DNA of 64,000 nt from Bullera alba. Taxonomy: Eukaryota > Basidiomycota > Tremellomycetes > Tremellales > Bulleraceae. The DNA is taken from positions 1,864,586-1,928,585 of the forward strand of contig BCIX01000004.1 in the NCBI GenBank assembly GCA_001600095.1, written 5' to 3'. Below, in pieces: positions 1-11,974 of this stretch. The translations under genes were made by a program, and so were the position numbers. The notes under the pieces are model-generated. The model worked only from the letters and a program-made list of their open reading frames with translations. It did not search any database and had not been told where the DNA came from. Every line of letters begins with the position of its first letter. Positions within the stretch are counted from its first letter, which is position 1.

Positions 1-3000
1 CGAACCCATCGAGGGGAATTGCGGCATCGTCGGCATCGGAGGGAACATTGGTGGCTGTACTCCCATCGGCATCATGCCCATTGGTTGATAGCCCTGATAG
101 GGATTATATGATCCTGGATACTGAGCCATTGGGGGCATTGGCATCCCCCCGTACCAGCTTGCAGGGGGAGCATAGCCCATTGTCGGATACATCCCGCTCC
201 ACTCCTGCATTTGGGGATACTGCGGGGCTTGGAACTGACTCTGTCGTCCTCCGGCCAATTTGAACGCAAGAGGCACGTCGTCGTCGCCCGTGACGGCTGG
301 AGGGATCGCAGCCGCCTTTTTGAGGTACAGCGGTAGATCATCGTCGTCGTCCATGCTCGCAATGGGTGTGTTGGCGATAGGAGCCGTGGGTGCCGAAGGT
401 GCCTTGGGATCGAGATCCGAAGCTGGGATTTCCAGACCAAGCGATCCGCTGCCAAGATCGGCATCCGCGCCCAGCTGGAGGACGGGTGAGGTGATGGTGA
501 TTTGTGCCGCCGGGTATTTCAGCTTGGACAGTGGTATATCCTCATCTTCGTCACTCTCCTCCGTCACCGAATGCGGTATCTCCGGTATAGCCATGGGAAT
601 CACCTGAGGTGGTCGCTTCGCCAGGCGGGACAACGGCACATCCTCCTCTGAATCCGAATCGGATTGCAGTCGGTCGGGCTTGACTTTCGCTTTCGCCTTG
701 GCCTTGGCTTTTGCCCTTCGGCGCCTCTCGTTGGCTTCGTCGTCGTCGCTATCGGACCATCCGGCGAGATCACCACGTCCCTCAGCCCGTCTCCGGGGCG
801 CATTGGCGTCTATCGGCATCATAGTCGACATGCGCTTTTCCGGGGAAAACGACAATTTCGGGGGTAACGTCGATATCGGCTTGACGGGGGAGACACCGCC
901 ATCCCCGTCCTCCCTCTCCCCGTGGTCATAGCCCGGATTGGTTTCGGAAGTGATAGGCGGAGCGAGTGTTGGTATGCCAGTGTCCGAGATAGGATCCTTC
1001 GCTCTGCCTTTCCCCTTGTCCTTCTTGAAGATCCCCTTGCCCTTCTTCCCCCCCATCTCCTCAGCATCCGCCCTGGCTCGAGCGGCTTCTTTCTCTTTAT
1101 CCTCCTGTTCCTGTATCAACTTCAACTTCGCCATTTCCTTCTCCCAAATCTGATCCACCCCAAAGACCGACTTGGATTTCGTAATCCTATCCTTTCTGAT
1201 CGTGTCCCTCTGATTTGCAACGACCTCGCCATTCGCCTCGACCGATAGGAGCGGTCCTTGTTGAGCAGTGTTGATCATGCTTTGTGGTCTGGGACCGCCG
1301 GTGTAGTCGATAATGGTCATTGGTGGGTCGCCCGGGGAGTCGGGTTGAGCAGCGTCTATCCTGCCGTACGTCGACGATCTGGCCATCATCGAAGGTCTGT
1401 TATCGCCAGTAAAGACTCTACAAATAGGTCAATACTGAACCATTATCAGCTAGAGAAAGCCTGGCTCACCTCTGTTTCCCCTTCATCTCGGCTTTACGCG
1501 ACTCCAACTGATCCATCAAGCTACGGCCCTACAAAGTCAAACATCAGTAAGAATCTTACGCGCGGAGCGCAACCAGACTCACGTATAACCTCCCGGGTCG
1601 ACGATCTGCCGCACCCTGCTCATCCCCCTCTACGGCCCTCACACCGACTTGCCCCTCTTCCTCGGCCCCTCCTATCCAATACTCCTCGTCGTCCCGCTTT
1701 CCATCCACCAGCAGACTGCTCCTAAAGGTCTTTTGGCTCAGACTCAGGGGGAGACCCGGCCTTCCGTTGTTCAGAGTCAAAATGCTACTCCGGGATCCGG
1801 GCGGTAACGGCTTTTCACCGATTGTATAACCTTCGGGAACCTTTTTGCGAGGCGGCTCGGGGGGCGGTATTGCGGACAAGAGGGATGGCATGACTAGGGA
1901 TTGAGGGCGAAGGAGTGATCGCCTATCGACCGGTTTTGCAGGTCCGTACTTTTGCGGTCGGAGCGGTTTGCCGTACTCCTCCGCGGTGGGAACTTCGTCG
2001 TATACCTTGCCGGGGCGCATCAGGCTGTTGGATCTTTGACGATCTTGTTCCCCTGCAGCGTCCTCGAGCTGGTCTGCCATGGAGTTGCGTCGCGGGGTAG
2101 GGAGGTAGTCTCTTGATTCTGGGAACAAGAGCGCCGTGGCAGATTCCAGCCCATCCATCGATCTCCTACTTCCCGACAATGTAGCTCTGCTCATTGGTCT
2201 CGTGTTCATCGACATGCTGGAGCCCGGTCTTCCGCCTCCGTCCAAACTTCTCCGCTGGGCATCCAGAATCTTTGGATCGAATCGACTCCCAATTTGCACC
2301 GGCGGAGGGGGTATGGCGAATGGATTGGGCGAATGATCCTCTTCGTCCAACAGCTCCGCGTCTTCTTCATACCTAGACTGCTGGGACCTCACCCCCCTAT
2401 CCTCAAACCCAGCGGAAATCATCCCCCCGTGCCGGTCCCCTCGCCCATCTCTCTCCATGCTTAGGATGGAAGCTGGTCTGCCGGTGCCGCTCATCGAGGA
2501 GCCTGGTCGAGCAAAGTGATTCAAAGTCGTCGCGGGCGAAGGTGGCAATGGGACCATTATCGGGTTTGACGACTGTCTCACCCTGCTGGGTCCTGTGGCA
2601 TAGCTCCCCATTGCCATCTCTCTCAGGCGGGCAGAATGCGCTAGGACCTCGTTGGCATGTTCAAACTCGTCTCTCCCGTCTCCGCCCGTGGCCCCTCTTT
2701 GGCTATCTGTCGAGTTGTCCGCCTCCAGTCCATCCATGACATCGAGGTGGACCGAGTTTCTGCCCTGCATTGGCGACGGTATAGTCTGCGGTTGGATTCC
2801 ACCTGTCGACATGCGAAGAGGTGGCACAGATCGGTGATTGGCCTCGTGTGGAGTAGTAGTATTGCTTGGCGCGTGTCTGAGCAGTGTATCCCCTTCGCCG
2901 GGGGAGAAAGACGTCGAAGTTGGGGATAGCAGGTGATCTGGGATTCCCCATCGTGACACGTCCACCTCCTGTGCCTCTCGCCGGTGATCGCCCTCTTCAT

Positions 3001-3432
3001 CCCTTTGCCCAAACTCCCCGTGACCAGCTGCTCCTCGATCCCACTGGGAGCTATAGCTCGATTCCCGCCGATTCTGCAAAGGACGCGATCTAGAGCTTGT
3101 CGCTTGATCGGAACCTTGTCGTTGGGATAGATCGCCTCCCTGCTCGTAATCCCTGCCACTCAATCCGACAAGTCCTATTCGGCCATCGTTGTACCGCTCC
3201 GAAGTACGGGATGGGGAGTATGGCGGATCCAAGGGGCCCGGTTGGAACGGCTTGAACAGTGCCGACTGACGATGCGAGACTGGTGGTCGTGTCGGGTTTT
3301 CAGCATCATTGTCGTATTCTAGCGCAAGTCAGCACAACGTGCGTAGCATCGATTGACCCCGCGCAGGATCAGGGTTAGACGCCACGACTCACCTAGCAGC
3401 GCCGCCGCGAGCTGCAGACGCGACAAGGACAT
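1..3432 (-). CDS. Large low-complexity protein, hypothetical, C-terminus cut by window edge
   Basis: Unrecognised protein of more than 1080 residues. Exons read as 3393-3432, 1583-3318, 1470-1528 and 1-1417. All have GTGAG donors and TAG acceptors, and the frame stays open through every join. The start (MSLSRLQLAAALLE) is chosen because only this frame splices cleanly into exon 2. The product is mostly disordered: Ser/Arg/Gly/Pro-rich at first, then a compact stretch near the end of exon 2 (YTIGEKPLPPGSRSSILTLN), a predicted coiled coil (EKEMAKLKLIQEQEDKEKEA), a Lys-rich segment, repeated acidic patches (DSDSEEDVPLSRL, DEDEDIPLSKL, DDDDDLPLYLKK) and a Pro/Met/Tyr/Gln-rich end. The repeated 'acidic run then PLSxL/PLYLK' unit suggests a short linear binding motif used several times. 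No enzyme motif is visible. The gene continues beyond base 1. Confidence 0.75.
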
Positions 3433-4114
3433 GATGCCGATGATCCTGCTCTCTCAAGCTGCCCACCCGCTCTCCAGAGTATCCGGAACGGCGGTGTACG
3501 GAAGACTGCCCGCTTTCGTTCTCGTCCTCGTCGACACTGAGTTGTATGGAGCTTTGATGTGGTTCGCGACCAGCCCTCTCCAGCAACTCTCCAGTCTCTG
3601 CTGCAGTCTTGTGTTGGAGCCTTGGAGGTGAAACGCATCGCCCCCCGGTCAGAGCGTTCTAATGAACGGGGCTCCAGATTTCAACACCGCTTAATTGATA
3701 TTAGAAGTCGCTAGGGGTTCACTACAACGGGCATTAGCTGCCTTTCAGTTGTGCCAATGTGATCCCTAATGAGTTGACATGTTCAATTACCATTTTGTCT
3801 AATAGAGCTGGTCTCCCTTACCACGGCGACTACACTGCGTTCCCGTTATGATTACAAATTGTAGCCCTCGAGCACAAAGGCGACGTCGAATGGCTGCCGG
3901 CGTCGCTAGGCATCTTGGCTCGGCAGTCAGTCAAGATGTAGCCCGCACCCCGGGGCCGAGTGCCTGTCGACTTGACAAGCTCGTCACCAGGTTCCCTCAT
4001 AACAGTAGGGTAGCACAGCAACTAACAGTGCACTTTGCATGCAAGATCAAACATACATTGTCCTGTGAGTTTCCTCGAACCCACTGCGGGAAGCCTCGAG
4101 CTGGAGCTCAACAA
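3433..4114. other. Intergenic, 682 bp
   Basis: Upstream region of the left-edge gene and downstream region of the DHA2-type transporter. The part nearest base 3433 is the probable 5' UTR, and an AT-rich stretch lies around 3660-3730. Short open frames here lack splice structure or recognisable motifs. No RNA gene or repeat is seen. Confidence 0.5.
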
Positions 4115-6454
4115 CTACTCGTCCTCCCTATCGTCTCCCTTACTACCCCCGATCTCCTTCTCCTGCACCCCCACCGCCGTGGCAATAGTGATCACGGAGA
4201 TGAATGCGCAGAAGTAAAACACCATCGAGATGGAAGAGGCATAAGCGTCTAAAGCGAGTTTCGCCTCGGAAGGGGGTAACTGCCGGATCGCCGATTTGGA
4301 GTGTAGGATAGCGTCGACGATCTACACCTCATCAGTGTCATGTATCACAGCGTACTCATCGCACGTAGGGGAGACATGGTGCTGTGGGGCAGAGTGTCAC
4401 CTACCTCGTGGCTGTGAGGGTGATCGCGGAACTTGGACCGTAATGCTGAAGTCAACGACCCGATCTGGATCGAACCGCCAATAGCCACGCCCAATGTCCC
4501 TCCAACCGTTCGAATGGTGTATAGCAACGCAGTGGCTTTAGGCTAAGTGTCGAGTCTTAGCGTCCTGAATCACATTAATAGCAATATCACGCACCATGCT
4601 CCTGCTGTCAACGGCGGAAATGAGGGCGACTACGAATCTCACATCAGTCTTCAGATCTGACGCACTCGAAGGAGACCCACCCAGTTGACAGCATAAGAAG
4701 ATCGAGTATCCCAATGACGCGGGCAGGTAAGTGAGGTAATATGCCCACCAGCTCCAAGTGGGTTTCCAAGCCGCAGCCACCAAAGACGTCACTACCGCTG
4801 GAATCAAAGACCATAGTCCGACAATCCTGTACTTTCCACCTCGGCGGATATGCCTATTTTGGAAATTAGCAACAGGCCTGAAGACGACCACTACAACTCA
4901 CCACCCGGCTAAGATGGACCCAGCTGCGAGACCAATGCCCCCGCAGATTGAGAGCAGCATGCCTGCCTGGGCGGTAGACGTGTTGACAATGACGGAGAAG
5001 TAAACGGGGCTAACGAGTAAAGATCAGCTGCTGGAGTGTGTACAGTGACAACTGGCGTACATCTGGAACATCTGAGATGGGTAGACCGAGTCAGCAACTC
5101 GAACAATGAATCACATCACACTGAACCACTTGACTTACAAAAGCCTGGTTGTAGATCGACAAGAAGAATCCACTGGCCATGATAGCCGTCCTATGTCTAC
5201 TTTTGAGTAGACTCAGCGGGACCACCGGATTCTCAACCCTTCTCTCCACATAGACAAATGTCACTAGGGCGACGACCGACGCGAGGAGATTTCCCCAGAC
5301 CAGCGGTGACGACCAGGGCTTGATGAACGAGGTGTGAAACGAAAATCCAAGGATCAAGGTCGTCACGGAGCCAAGGAGGAAGAATGATCCGATCCAATCG
5401 AGAGCCGCGAGGCCGGAAAGGAGGGTCTTGTGCGTTGGGGCGATCCGCGCAGCGGGCAGGAAGGTCGTCACGACCACGGAGCAGAACAGGATGACGGGGA
5501 GCTAGTGTCGTTAGAGTTGCCCTCGATGGATTGAATTGGGTGGAATATTGCTCACCTGGATCCAGAAGGCGAACTGCCATCCATGGTGATCTGCCAGCCA
5601 GCCCGATAGCGGTCCTCCGACCATATTCCCCGCGCCAAAGATGGTCATCATGATGCCTCCGAGTGAGTGTCAGGTACAAGGTCTATATCGGTATACAGAG
5701 CCTAGTACCGCTCACCTTGGTAGTAGCCCCGATCCCGCAGTGGGACGAGATCCGTTGTAATAACACTAGATACGGTCAGGAGGCCTCCTCCACCGAGCTA
5801 AACAAGTCCGAATCAGCGCAGGTCACGCAGAAAAGCATTTTGCAACCGGTGACTCACCCCCGCAAAGGCTCTTGCTGCTATCAGAACGTAGATGTTCGGA
5901 CTGAGGGCGCAAAGCACCGCTCCGAGGCCGAAGAACAGGCAGCCGGTGTTCATCGCAAACGTCCTCCCCAGAGTATCCATAAGCACGCCATATATGGGTA
6001 TTACTACAATAATATTAGCATACCAGTTCCCTCAACATCTCTCCTCGAACCAAGTCCGAAAGGGGGCACACGAACTCTACTCACCCGCTGCGCTGGAGAG
6101 GGAGAAGACACTGCCCAAATAGCTCGCCAGCTCGGCATGGTTGAACCCACTACTGATACTCGGCGCTAATGTCGGTATAGCCGTGCTCTGGACTGCAAAG
6201 ATGAAATTGCTGGACCAGATGCCCAGACAGACAATCACAAAGCGCAGCGTTGAGAGGGAATCCTTGAGCGGTTCTACCCTATCCAAGACCTTTTTCGGCA
6301 TTGAACCATCGATTATCGAGGACGGTCGGGTTCCCGCTGTGCCTACTGACGAGACTATGGATCCACCCCTGGCATGTCCAAGGAGGGAGGTCCGTTCTGT
6401 GGGAATCCGCGGAGCAGGCGGAGGGGGAGCGGTGTGGATGATGATGGCGGACAT
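4115..6454 (-). CDS. Major facilitator superfamily transporter, DHA2-like drug/H+ antiporter type
   Basis: Multi-pass membrane transporter, probably proton-coupled efflux of drugs or uptake/storage of basic amino acids in the plasma or vacuolar membrane. It has about nine exons; exon 1 is 6085-6454. Residues 1-70 are a cytosolic tail with an ERTSLLG dileucine-like signal, followed by TM1 (LRFVIVCLGIWSSNFIFA). Exon 2 carries a degenerate MFS motif A (GVLMDTLGRT). Later exons give GNMVGGPLSGWLADHHGWQF, which matches the DHA motif C/D region, and further hydrophobic segments. The order resembles 14-TM DHA2 proteins (Azr1/Vba family). The protein ends in an acidic tail, GDDREDE. Substrate cannot be read from sequence. 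The upstream region contains a duplicated palindromic element (see separate entry). Confidence 0.85.
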
Positions 6455-7205
6455 TGCGGATGGGAGAGAGAGTCGGCTCGAACTTCGGGGTGTTTAGAAG
6501 GTGGTTTAAAGTTGCTGCAGGGTGTATTTCTGACTCCTTTTGATTTGCCTAGAATGATATAGACACCCAGATCCCACTGTAGACCGGAGGACACTAAGAT
6601 AGCCTTTGACGGGACTCTGCACCCCGCCTCGAATGTCAAGAGTCAATGTTGTTGTGCTTGATAATCTCATTTTCTCGACAGGACAAGAGATCGTTGGTGA
6701 CTGCCGCGTGGTCAACATCCTTTCGGTCATCTCCGGCCCGAGTGGACTGGGGGACTTTTAGTCACTGATGGTGTCACCAGGTGTCACCGTGCCAATACAA
6801 TGACATCGGCCAGCACAAAAGTCTTCGTGGAGGAGTATGGGGGAGTGCGAGGAGAGGTACCGAGCCCGAAAGGGTGGAAACCGCAGATTACCACCCAGAA
6901 CCGAATCAGGCCTGATCACCGATGGAAAAAGTGCAAATGATGTGGGGACAGGTCTGTCGAACAGTATCATTGGGAGTCTGGACAACGTGGAATCACACCA
7001 AGACTCAGGAGTAGAAGAGCAAGAAATGGTGTTCCACCTCTCAACTTTCAAGATCGTTCGAATCAAGCTCATTTGGGGGAACTTGACTGGTAGCCTGCTC
7101 TCACACAAAATTCATACTCATCGATCGCGCTATAACTCGAAGTGACGCTGGAGACTGGGAGTCGGATCGATATCGGACAGGTTCGTGACAAAGACAACCT
7201 CATCC
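6455..7205. other. Intergenic, 751 bp
   Basis: Promoter side of the DHA2-like transporter and 3' side of the next leftward gene. Apart from the duplicated GGTGTCACC element at 6770-6788, I see nothing definite. A 102-codon plus-strand frame at 6837-7145 has no protein-like features. Confidence 0.4.
6770..6788. repeat. Duplicated palindromic element GGTGTCACC
   Basis: Two copies of GGTGTCACC (6770-6778 and 6780-6788) separated by one base. Each is an inverted repeat, GGTG-T-CACC. They lie about 320 bp upstream of the DHA2-like transporter start. Such tandem dyads often bind dimeric regulators. This is an inference from symmetry and position only. Confidence 0.4.
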
Positions 7206-7633
7206 TCAGTCTTCCTCCTCTGACTCTGGCAAGGCAGCGACTGCTGCTTTCAGGTCTGCAGCCGCTTCTGACGTCCTCAAGTCCCTGAGTCCCGTACTGG
7301 CCTGTCGGTCTCGCCCCTCAGTCGAAGCCAGTGCCCACTTACCTCCCTGCTGCAAGTAGTACGCCATCGCCCCGGTCAGGCAGCCCGCCGCAATGGATAT
7401 TGGCAAGGATGCGTCTGTGAGCGATCTGAGAGCCTTCGTCGCGTTCACCGCAGTCCCAGCTCCATGGAGTACACTCATGCACGAGGTGAGGGGAACGCTC
7501 GCTGACCTAAAGATTGGTCAGTATTCTGCTGACTAAACGAGGAGCGGGGGACTGACGACCAGAGTGACTCTTCAGCCCCAGAGTTGACGGCGACGCTACT
7601 GACACTTCCTTCTTCTTGATTCTCCCGTGGCAT
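7206..7633 (-). CDS. Small hypothetical protein with one likely membrane segment and acidic tail
   Basis: 125 residues from exons 7557-7633 and 7206-7506. The 50-nt intron has donor GTCAGT, branch point TACTGAC and acceptor TTTAG, and the frame closes exactly. The N-terminus is hydrophilic (MPRENQEEGS). A central segment, LPISIAAGCLTGAMAYYL, could cross a membrane once, and the protein ends ALPESEEED. The Cys/Gly pattern before the hydrophobic segment faintly recalls small mitochondrial inner-membrane assembly factors, but not enough to name one. A second possible intron (donor GTAAGT near 7343) would destroy the acidic tail, so I did not use it. Confidence 0.6.
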
Positions 7634-8119
7634 GATGGGCGAGGAGATGTGTTGTCGTTGGATATATGGTGTGGGTGGGGATGGAAGAAGAGAGGGTTTG
7701 AACAGCTAGTGACATATATATGCTGGTCGAGACTAAGCGACAGTGCTGTCTCAGAACCAGTCTGGCTTCTACTGAGGACAAAGGCTGCGTGTGAGAGTGC
7801 AATTCGTCAAACGTGTATGGTGTATGAAGTAGTCAAAGGAGCTCCAACTCTGACCGGAAGCCGTCATCGTCATCATTGAGTATCGACTGAAGAACGAGGC
7901 GTGCGACAAGCGTTGCGTTGTGAAACACCACACGGTGATACATGTATGATACAGCGACCTCCGTTGCCGCTCTGGGAAGTACTATCAACGAACCCAGCTC
8001 AGGACTCCATACCCTCTCATCCTCTCTTCTTCAACTCGAGGACACCAACGACTCCGCAATCCTACTCCATTCTCGCTCTCAGTCGTCCAACAGCCACCCA
8101 ACACATGCTCCCGTTCGGC
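7634..8119. other. Intergenic, 486 bp
   Basis: Upstream of the small acidic-tailed gene and downstream of the next leftward gene. The stretch at 7690-7730 (TATATAT within 'gacatatatatgct') is the only TATA-like sequence, 85-90 bp upstream of the start at 7633. Nothing else is seen. Confidence 0.4.
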
Positions 8120-9082
8120 CTAGAACTCCTCACTGGCCGCCCACTCGCTGACGTCAAAGCCATCCTTGCCCTCTGCGCCATCGACCTCCATCCCGCCCCA
8201 TCCTCCCAGTCCGCCCACGGGCGCCGAAACAGCCTTTCCCAATGCCCTCCCCGGCATCCCCTTCATGCTCCTCCCCCCGCCCCCGGGCACGTGAAGCCTT
8301 CCCCCAGGGAACCCGATACCCGGCCTGGCAAATAGCTCTGGCTGCGTTATCCTCGGCGACTTGAACACTGCCGGGAAGTCATCAGTCGTGGCAGTACTCC
8401 CACTCCCTGTCAAAGCGGGTGTGACTCCATTTCCTGCACTTTGATCTTCTTCATCCACCTCTGTCGCGTCGGATGCGTACCCCTCGTCGTCGCCCCTCCG
8501 CTTTTTCGAGGGCGTCAGGGGAAGACGATTCGAGGCGTTGGGAGCCAAGGAAGAGCTGTGGCCGGGATTGCCGGTGGAGAACGCTGGTATTGCCGGCAAC
8601 TCGGATGCGATTTGAGAGTATGGCTTTAGTTCGTTCCTCCGGATTTCTTCCAGCGCCATGACCCGTTTGGCATGTTCACGCGTGTCCGCATCGTTGGAGA
8701 ACCCGGTGGGAGGGGCGGGATTGAATCCGCTGAAGTCGCCTGGAGTCGCGGTGTCGGTCTGAGTAGTGCTGAAGACGGGATATGATTGCGTTCTGTCAAA
8801 GGTCCTGCCTTGGCCGACAACTAGGATGTATCAGCTCCAACTCTGTGAAATGATTAATGATCTCCGTCCGCTCATTCCTCAACAGAGCGGTCAGTTGAAC
8901 GTCGATTACCTCAAACTCGGACCTCGTGCGCGCGACCAGAACTCACCCATTCTCACTTGCCTCGGCCTGTTCTGCAATATATTCTGTACATCTTCCGATA
9001 GACCATACTTTTCGCCATAGTACTCCGCGGTGGTCTGTGAGGACGTTGGTCTCAGCTGTCGTTTCGACGGGTGGTCGTCCAT
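8120..9082 (-). CDS. Hypothetical protein, probably nuclear
   Basis: Two exons. Exon 1 runs from the ATG at 9082 to about 8949 and exon 2 ends at 8120. The donor is GTGAGT and the acceptor ATCCTAG. The N-terminus is polar (MDDHPSKRQLRPTSSQ) and contains AEYYGEKYGLSEDVQNILQ. Next comes a charged helix (NDADTREHAKRVMALEEIRR), then a basic cluster PSKKRRGDDE that could be a nuclear localisation signal, an acidic stretch (DATEVDEEDQ), a Gly-rich region and an acidic end. I do not recognise the family. The charged helix followed by disordered, phosphorylatable sequence fits a regulatory nuclear protein, but that is inference. Confidence 0.65.
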
Positions 9083-9399
9083 TTCTGGCGGGTTGTTGAG
9101 CGCGTCTTCTTTATACCGTCAGAACGCGCCGGGGAATGCGACGGAATCTCCCGTGTTGCCGATGGTCTGATTGTATCGACGAGTAGTACGAGATTGGATG
9201 GTTGCACTGACTGACATCGACGCGACTGTGAAGAGACGCGTTTGAGTGGCGACGGAATCAAAGTGTGACGCAATGGCTGGTGGCTTCCAGAGCTATCACA
9301 GCGTTCTCAACGACCACTTTGATAGCGACGGCGAGGTGTACAGGGTATCAGGTATCAGCCTCACATTGGCTGTACCCAGGGACGTATCCCCACTGCAGT
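9083..9399. promoter_or_regulatory. Divergent promoter region, 317 bp
   Basis: Shared upstream region of the hypothetical gene on the minus strand (start 9082) and the AMMECR1 gene on the plus strand (start 9400). No clear TATA box or repeated element is seen. A frame starting at 9265 is continuous with the AMMECR1 frame, so a longer N-terminus is possible. Confidence 0.45.
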
Positions 9400-10390
9400 A
9401 TGTCGGACCAGCTGGCGCCTTCGCCCCTCCCGTCCCTGTCGACCACGGCGACTTCGACGTCCACCACCCCCGGCCAGCCTAGAACCCCAGACGAGGCAGA
9501 GATCGCAGAGCAGAAGATCTGTACACCCCTCCACGCGCTATACTGCTTTGACGTACTAGCCAGTCATTTCGAGAATAGGTCGCCAGTGGATCCGCCATTC
9601 CATAATCCCTCCGAGGCGTAGTGAGTCGGTCCACTATCTTCTCGTCTGCCCACGAGCTTCAATCACCTGGCCGAGCTCTGATGCAGAACGTCGCTCCCCT
9701 TCATGGGTCTCACCTCTCATCTTACCGACACCTCAAACCCTCGAGTAAGATTCTAACTCCCGCAGTGGCCTGTTCGTGACGTGGAACACCACCGCTAGGC
9801 GGTACAACAAGAAACCCTCATTACGCGGCTGTATAGGCAACTTCTCCCCTGCGCCCATCTCCAAGGGCCTGAGGGATTACGCCTTGGTCAGGTACGTATC
9901 CAACATCATATTCCGACCACACTGATACCCTCGTTTAGTGCTATTGAAGACCACCGGTTCCCACCTATAAAATCCTCCGAGCTGCCTCATCTGCAATGCG
10001 CGTGAGTATTTCCCTCCATTTCATGGCTCCAGAGTACTGACTGGACGTAGGGTGTCCCTTCTCACACCGTTCACTCCCATTGCCGATCCCCTCGACTGGA
10101 CGCCTGGCCAACATGGCATTCACATCACTTTTCCAGACCCATCCAGCCCCAAACGCACTTTATCAGCGACGTACCTCCCCGAGATTGCGACCGATCAGGG
10201 GTGGTCGCGCGAAGAGACGATCCTGTCGGCGATCCAGAAAGCGGGGTATAATCGACCCGTCAAGGTCGGTGATGAGGTGTGGAGGAGTATAAAGACCAGA
10301 GTGTATGAGAGCTCAAAGGCGGGGTGCACTTGGGACGAATACGTCGCGTGGAAGGGGAAGGACAAGTCCGAAGGTGGAGACCAGGAGTGA
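9400..10390 (+). CDS. AMMECR1-domain protein
   Basis: 249 residues from exons 9400-9620, 9766-9891, 9939-10001 and 10051-10390; 750 nt closes the frame exactly. The product carries the AMMECR1 domain, including the family signature LRGCIGNF in exon 2 and the downstream blocks VSLLTPFTPIADPLDW, GQHGIHI, ATYLPEIATDQGW and AIQKAG in exon 4. This conserved family is found from archaea to humans and its molecular activity is unsettled; a role in nucleic-acid or redox chemistry has been proposed. The N-terminal ~30 residues are Ser/Thr-rich, the C-terminus is Lys/Glu-rich, and both lie outside the domain. The start is chosen at MSDQLAPS because the upstream frame is not conserved-looking. Confidence 0.92.
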
Positions 10391-10814
10391 ACAGGCTCGA
10401 CAAGAGCGCGATGAGATTGTGTACACGTTGTAGAGTAAATCCCGTGAATGTATCGGTACCATACCTGTATCGACCCAAAACAGGCCGTGGCTCTTGAAAC
10501 GATGAGCAATCGCTCGCGCTGGTAGCGAAAGAAGGCTACTTGTGAAGTCCTCGTAGGTCTTGCTACGCCCAATTGACATCCTTTGATCCTCTCGATCCGT
10601 CTTTCGGCAGTCGGCCGCCTCGACGGCTCTTCACCTCATAACCCACCTGTCCGACCAGTGTCAACACTCCTCCTTCTCCCTCTCTTCCTCACAAGCCGCT
10701 GGATTATCAATAGACTGTCCGCCCGACACCCTGAAACACTACCGCTTACCTCCCTTGAAGCGATTCCTCTGACTATCGAACGGGCAGCAAACGCTCATCG
10801 CTCTCTACGCACAC
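10391..10814. other. Intergenic, 424 bp
   Basis: Between two plus-strand genes: the 3' region of the AMMECR1 gene and the promoter of the next gene. It is pyrimidine-rich around 10655-10690, as is common before fungal transcription starts. No further element is seen. Confidence 0.4.
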
Positions 10815-11507
10815 ATGGCCTGGCTGCCCAATAGGCTGAACCGCTCCCTCTCCTGGACGAATTTTAGCTCTAGACTTCGTCCTCCATCCACCCTCCTGTC
10901 AGCTGTCCCCTTCCTCGGCTCCCGCCCAGACCAACCAAGTGGAACAAGCACAGATTTGTTGGCCCCCGGAGGCGTCAGTATAACGATTCCCGAGGGCCAG
11001 ATCTGGAGGTGCACCAACAGATCCCTCGACGCCAGTGGGTCACAGGTCCTCAGAGGCCCTATGGTCTTTCAGCCGAGTTACACCGGGACACGGAGTGATC
11101 ACGACGACGATGGGGACGGGAGGGACAAATGGGAGTTCGAAATCACCACCATTAGCAAACCTCTCTATGTGAGTAACGACCCACAATCCTACGTGTTACC
11201 AAAGCTTCATCGAAGTGTCCATTACTTCATGCGGCAGCGACATGGACTCGAACTGCGAGAATCATGGATGACAAACGAGCCAGTTGACTTGCTAATGCAA
11301 AGTTAGGCAACGCTCAGCATGAGCGGCGTGCCGCAAGTGCCATATTGCGCAGAGGTGCAGTACGTCGTAGAACCGGTGGCGCACACCATAGAGACCAAGG
11401 AGTGGTCAGAGGATCGCAAGGTGGGATTGAGGCTGAGTACTTCTCCTCCCGACGTAGCTGAGGGGTGGGAGAGGGTGATGAAGAGCGATTGTCGGGAGGT
11501 CGACTGA
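10815..11507 (+). CDS. Hypothetical protein
   Basis: 184 residues from exons 10815-11168 and 11307-11507. The 138-nt intron has donor GTGAGT, branch point TGCTAAT and acceptor TTAG, and the frame closes. The N-terminus is basic and Ser-rich with Arg and few acids (MAWLPNRLNRSLSWTNFSSR), so it could be a mitochondrial presequence. The remainder is a compact domain with beta-like alternation (GVSITIPEGQIWRCTNRSLD, VLRGPMVFQPSYTG, YCAEVQYVVEPVAHTIETK). The domain matches nothing I know. The Asp-rich loop around residue 95 (DHDDDGDGRD) is probably an insertion. Confidence 0.65.
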
Positions 11508-11974
11508 GGCGGGACAGAGCTAGGCTGTTCCGTAACCGACAGACGGTTATGTGATGAGGGAGCAGAGGGACGGCAGAGTTACCGAGAGAGGCCGGGGATG
11601 GCTATGAACTGATGGTAGCTCGGGTTGTAGTCGAAACGCCATGGTGTTTTGGTGATGCGAGATCATAATGCTTTTGAGAGCTGCACAGTCATCGTGAATG
11701 TGAGTGTCGAGCACAGCGGGGTCGCCGAGATCATGAGAGCCCAGTCCTTGACTTGTGAGCATTGTCGAATGTGTCAGCGTCCAGAGGATAGTAGAAATTG
11801 TCAGCCAGCCGACGACCATCCAATACATCCCCGTCATCTCGAGCTAGGCGTTACATCTTCGGTACACCACTTCCAATTTCACAGCTAACCGTCACCATGT
11901 CACGACTCCCATCTCTCCTCTTTCCCTGACTGCTTCAGCCGGGCCTCTTGTATCCCCCAGTATTCCTCCTCTCC
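11508..11974. other. Intergenic, 467 bp, convergent genes
   Basis: Tail-to-tail spacer between the plus-strand hypothetical gene and the leftward CWC21 gene; it should hold both 3' UTRs. No gene, repeat or structured element is seen. Confidence 0.4.

Noticed and set aside
7206..7344. Second intron in the small acidic-tailed gene
   Set aside because: A GTAAGT donor and a possible branch point exist near 7343, but splicing destroys the acidic C-terminus and leaves no good stop.
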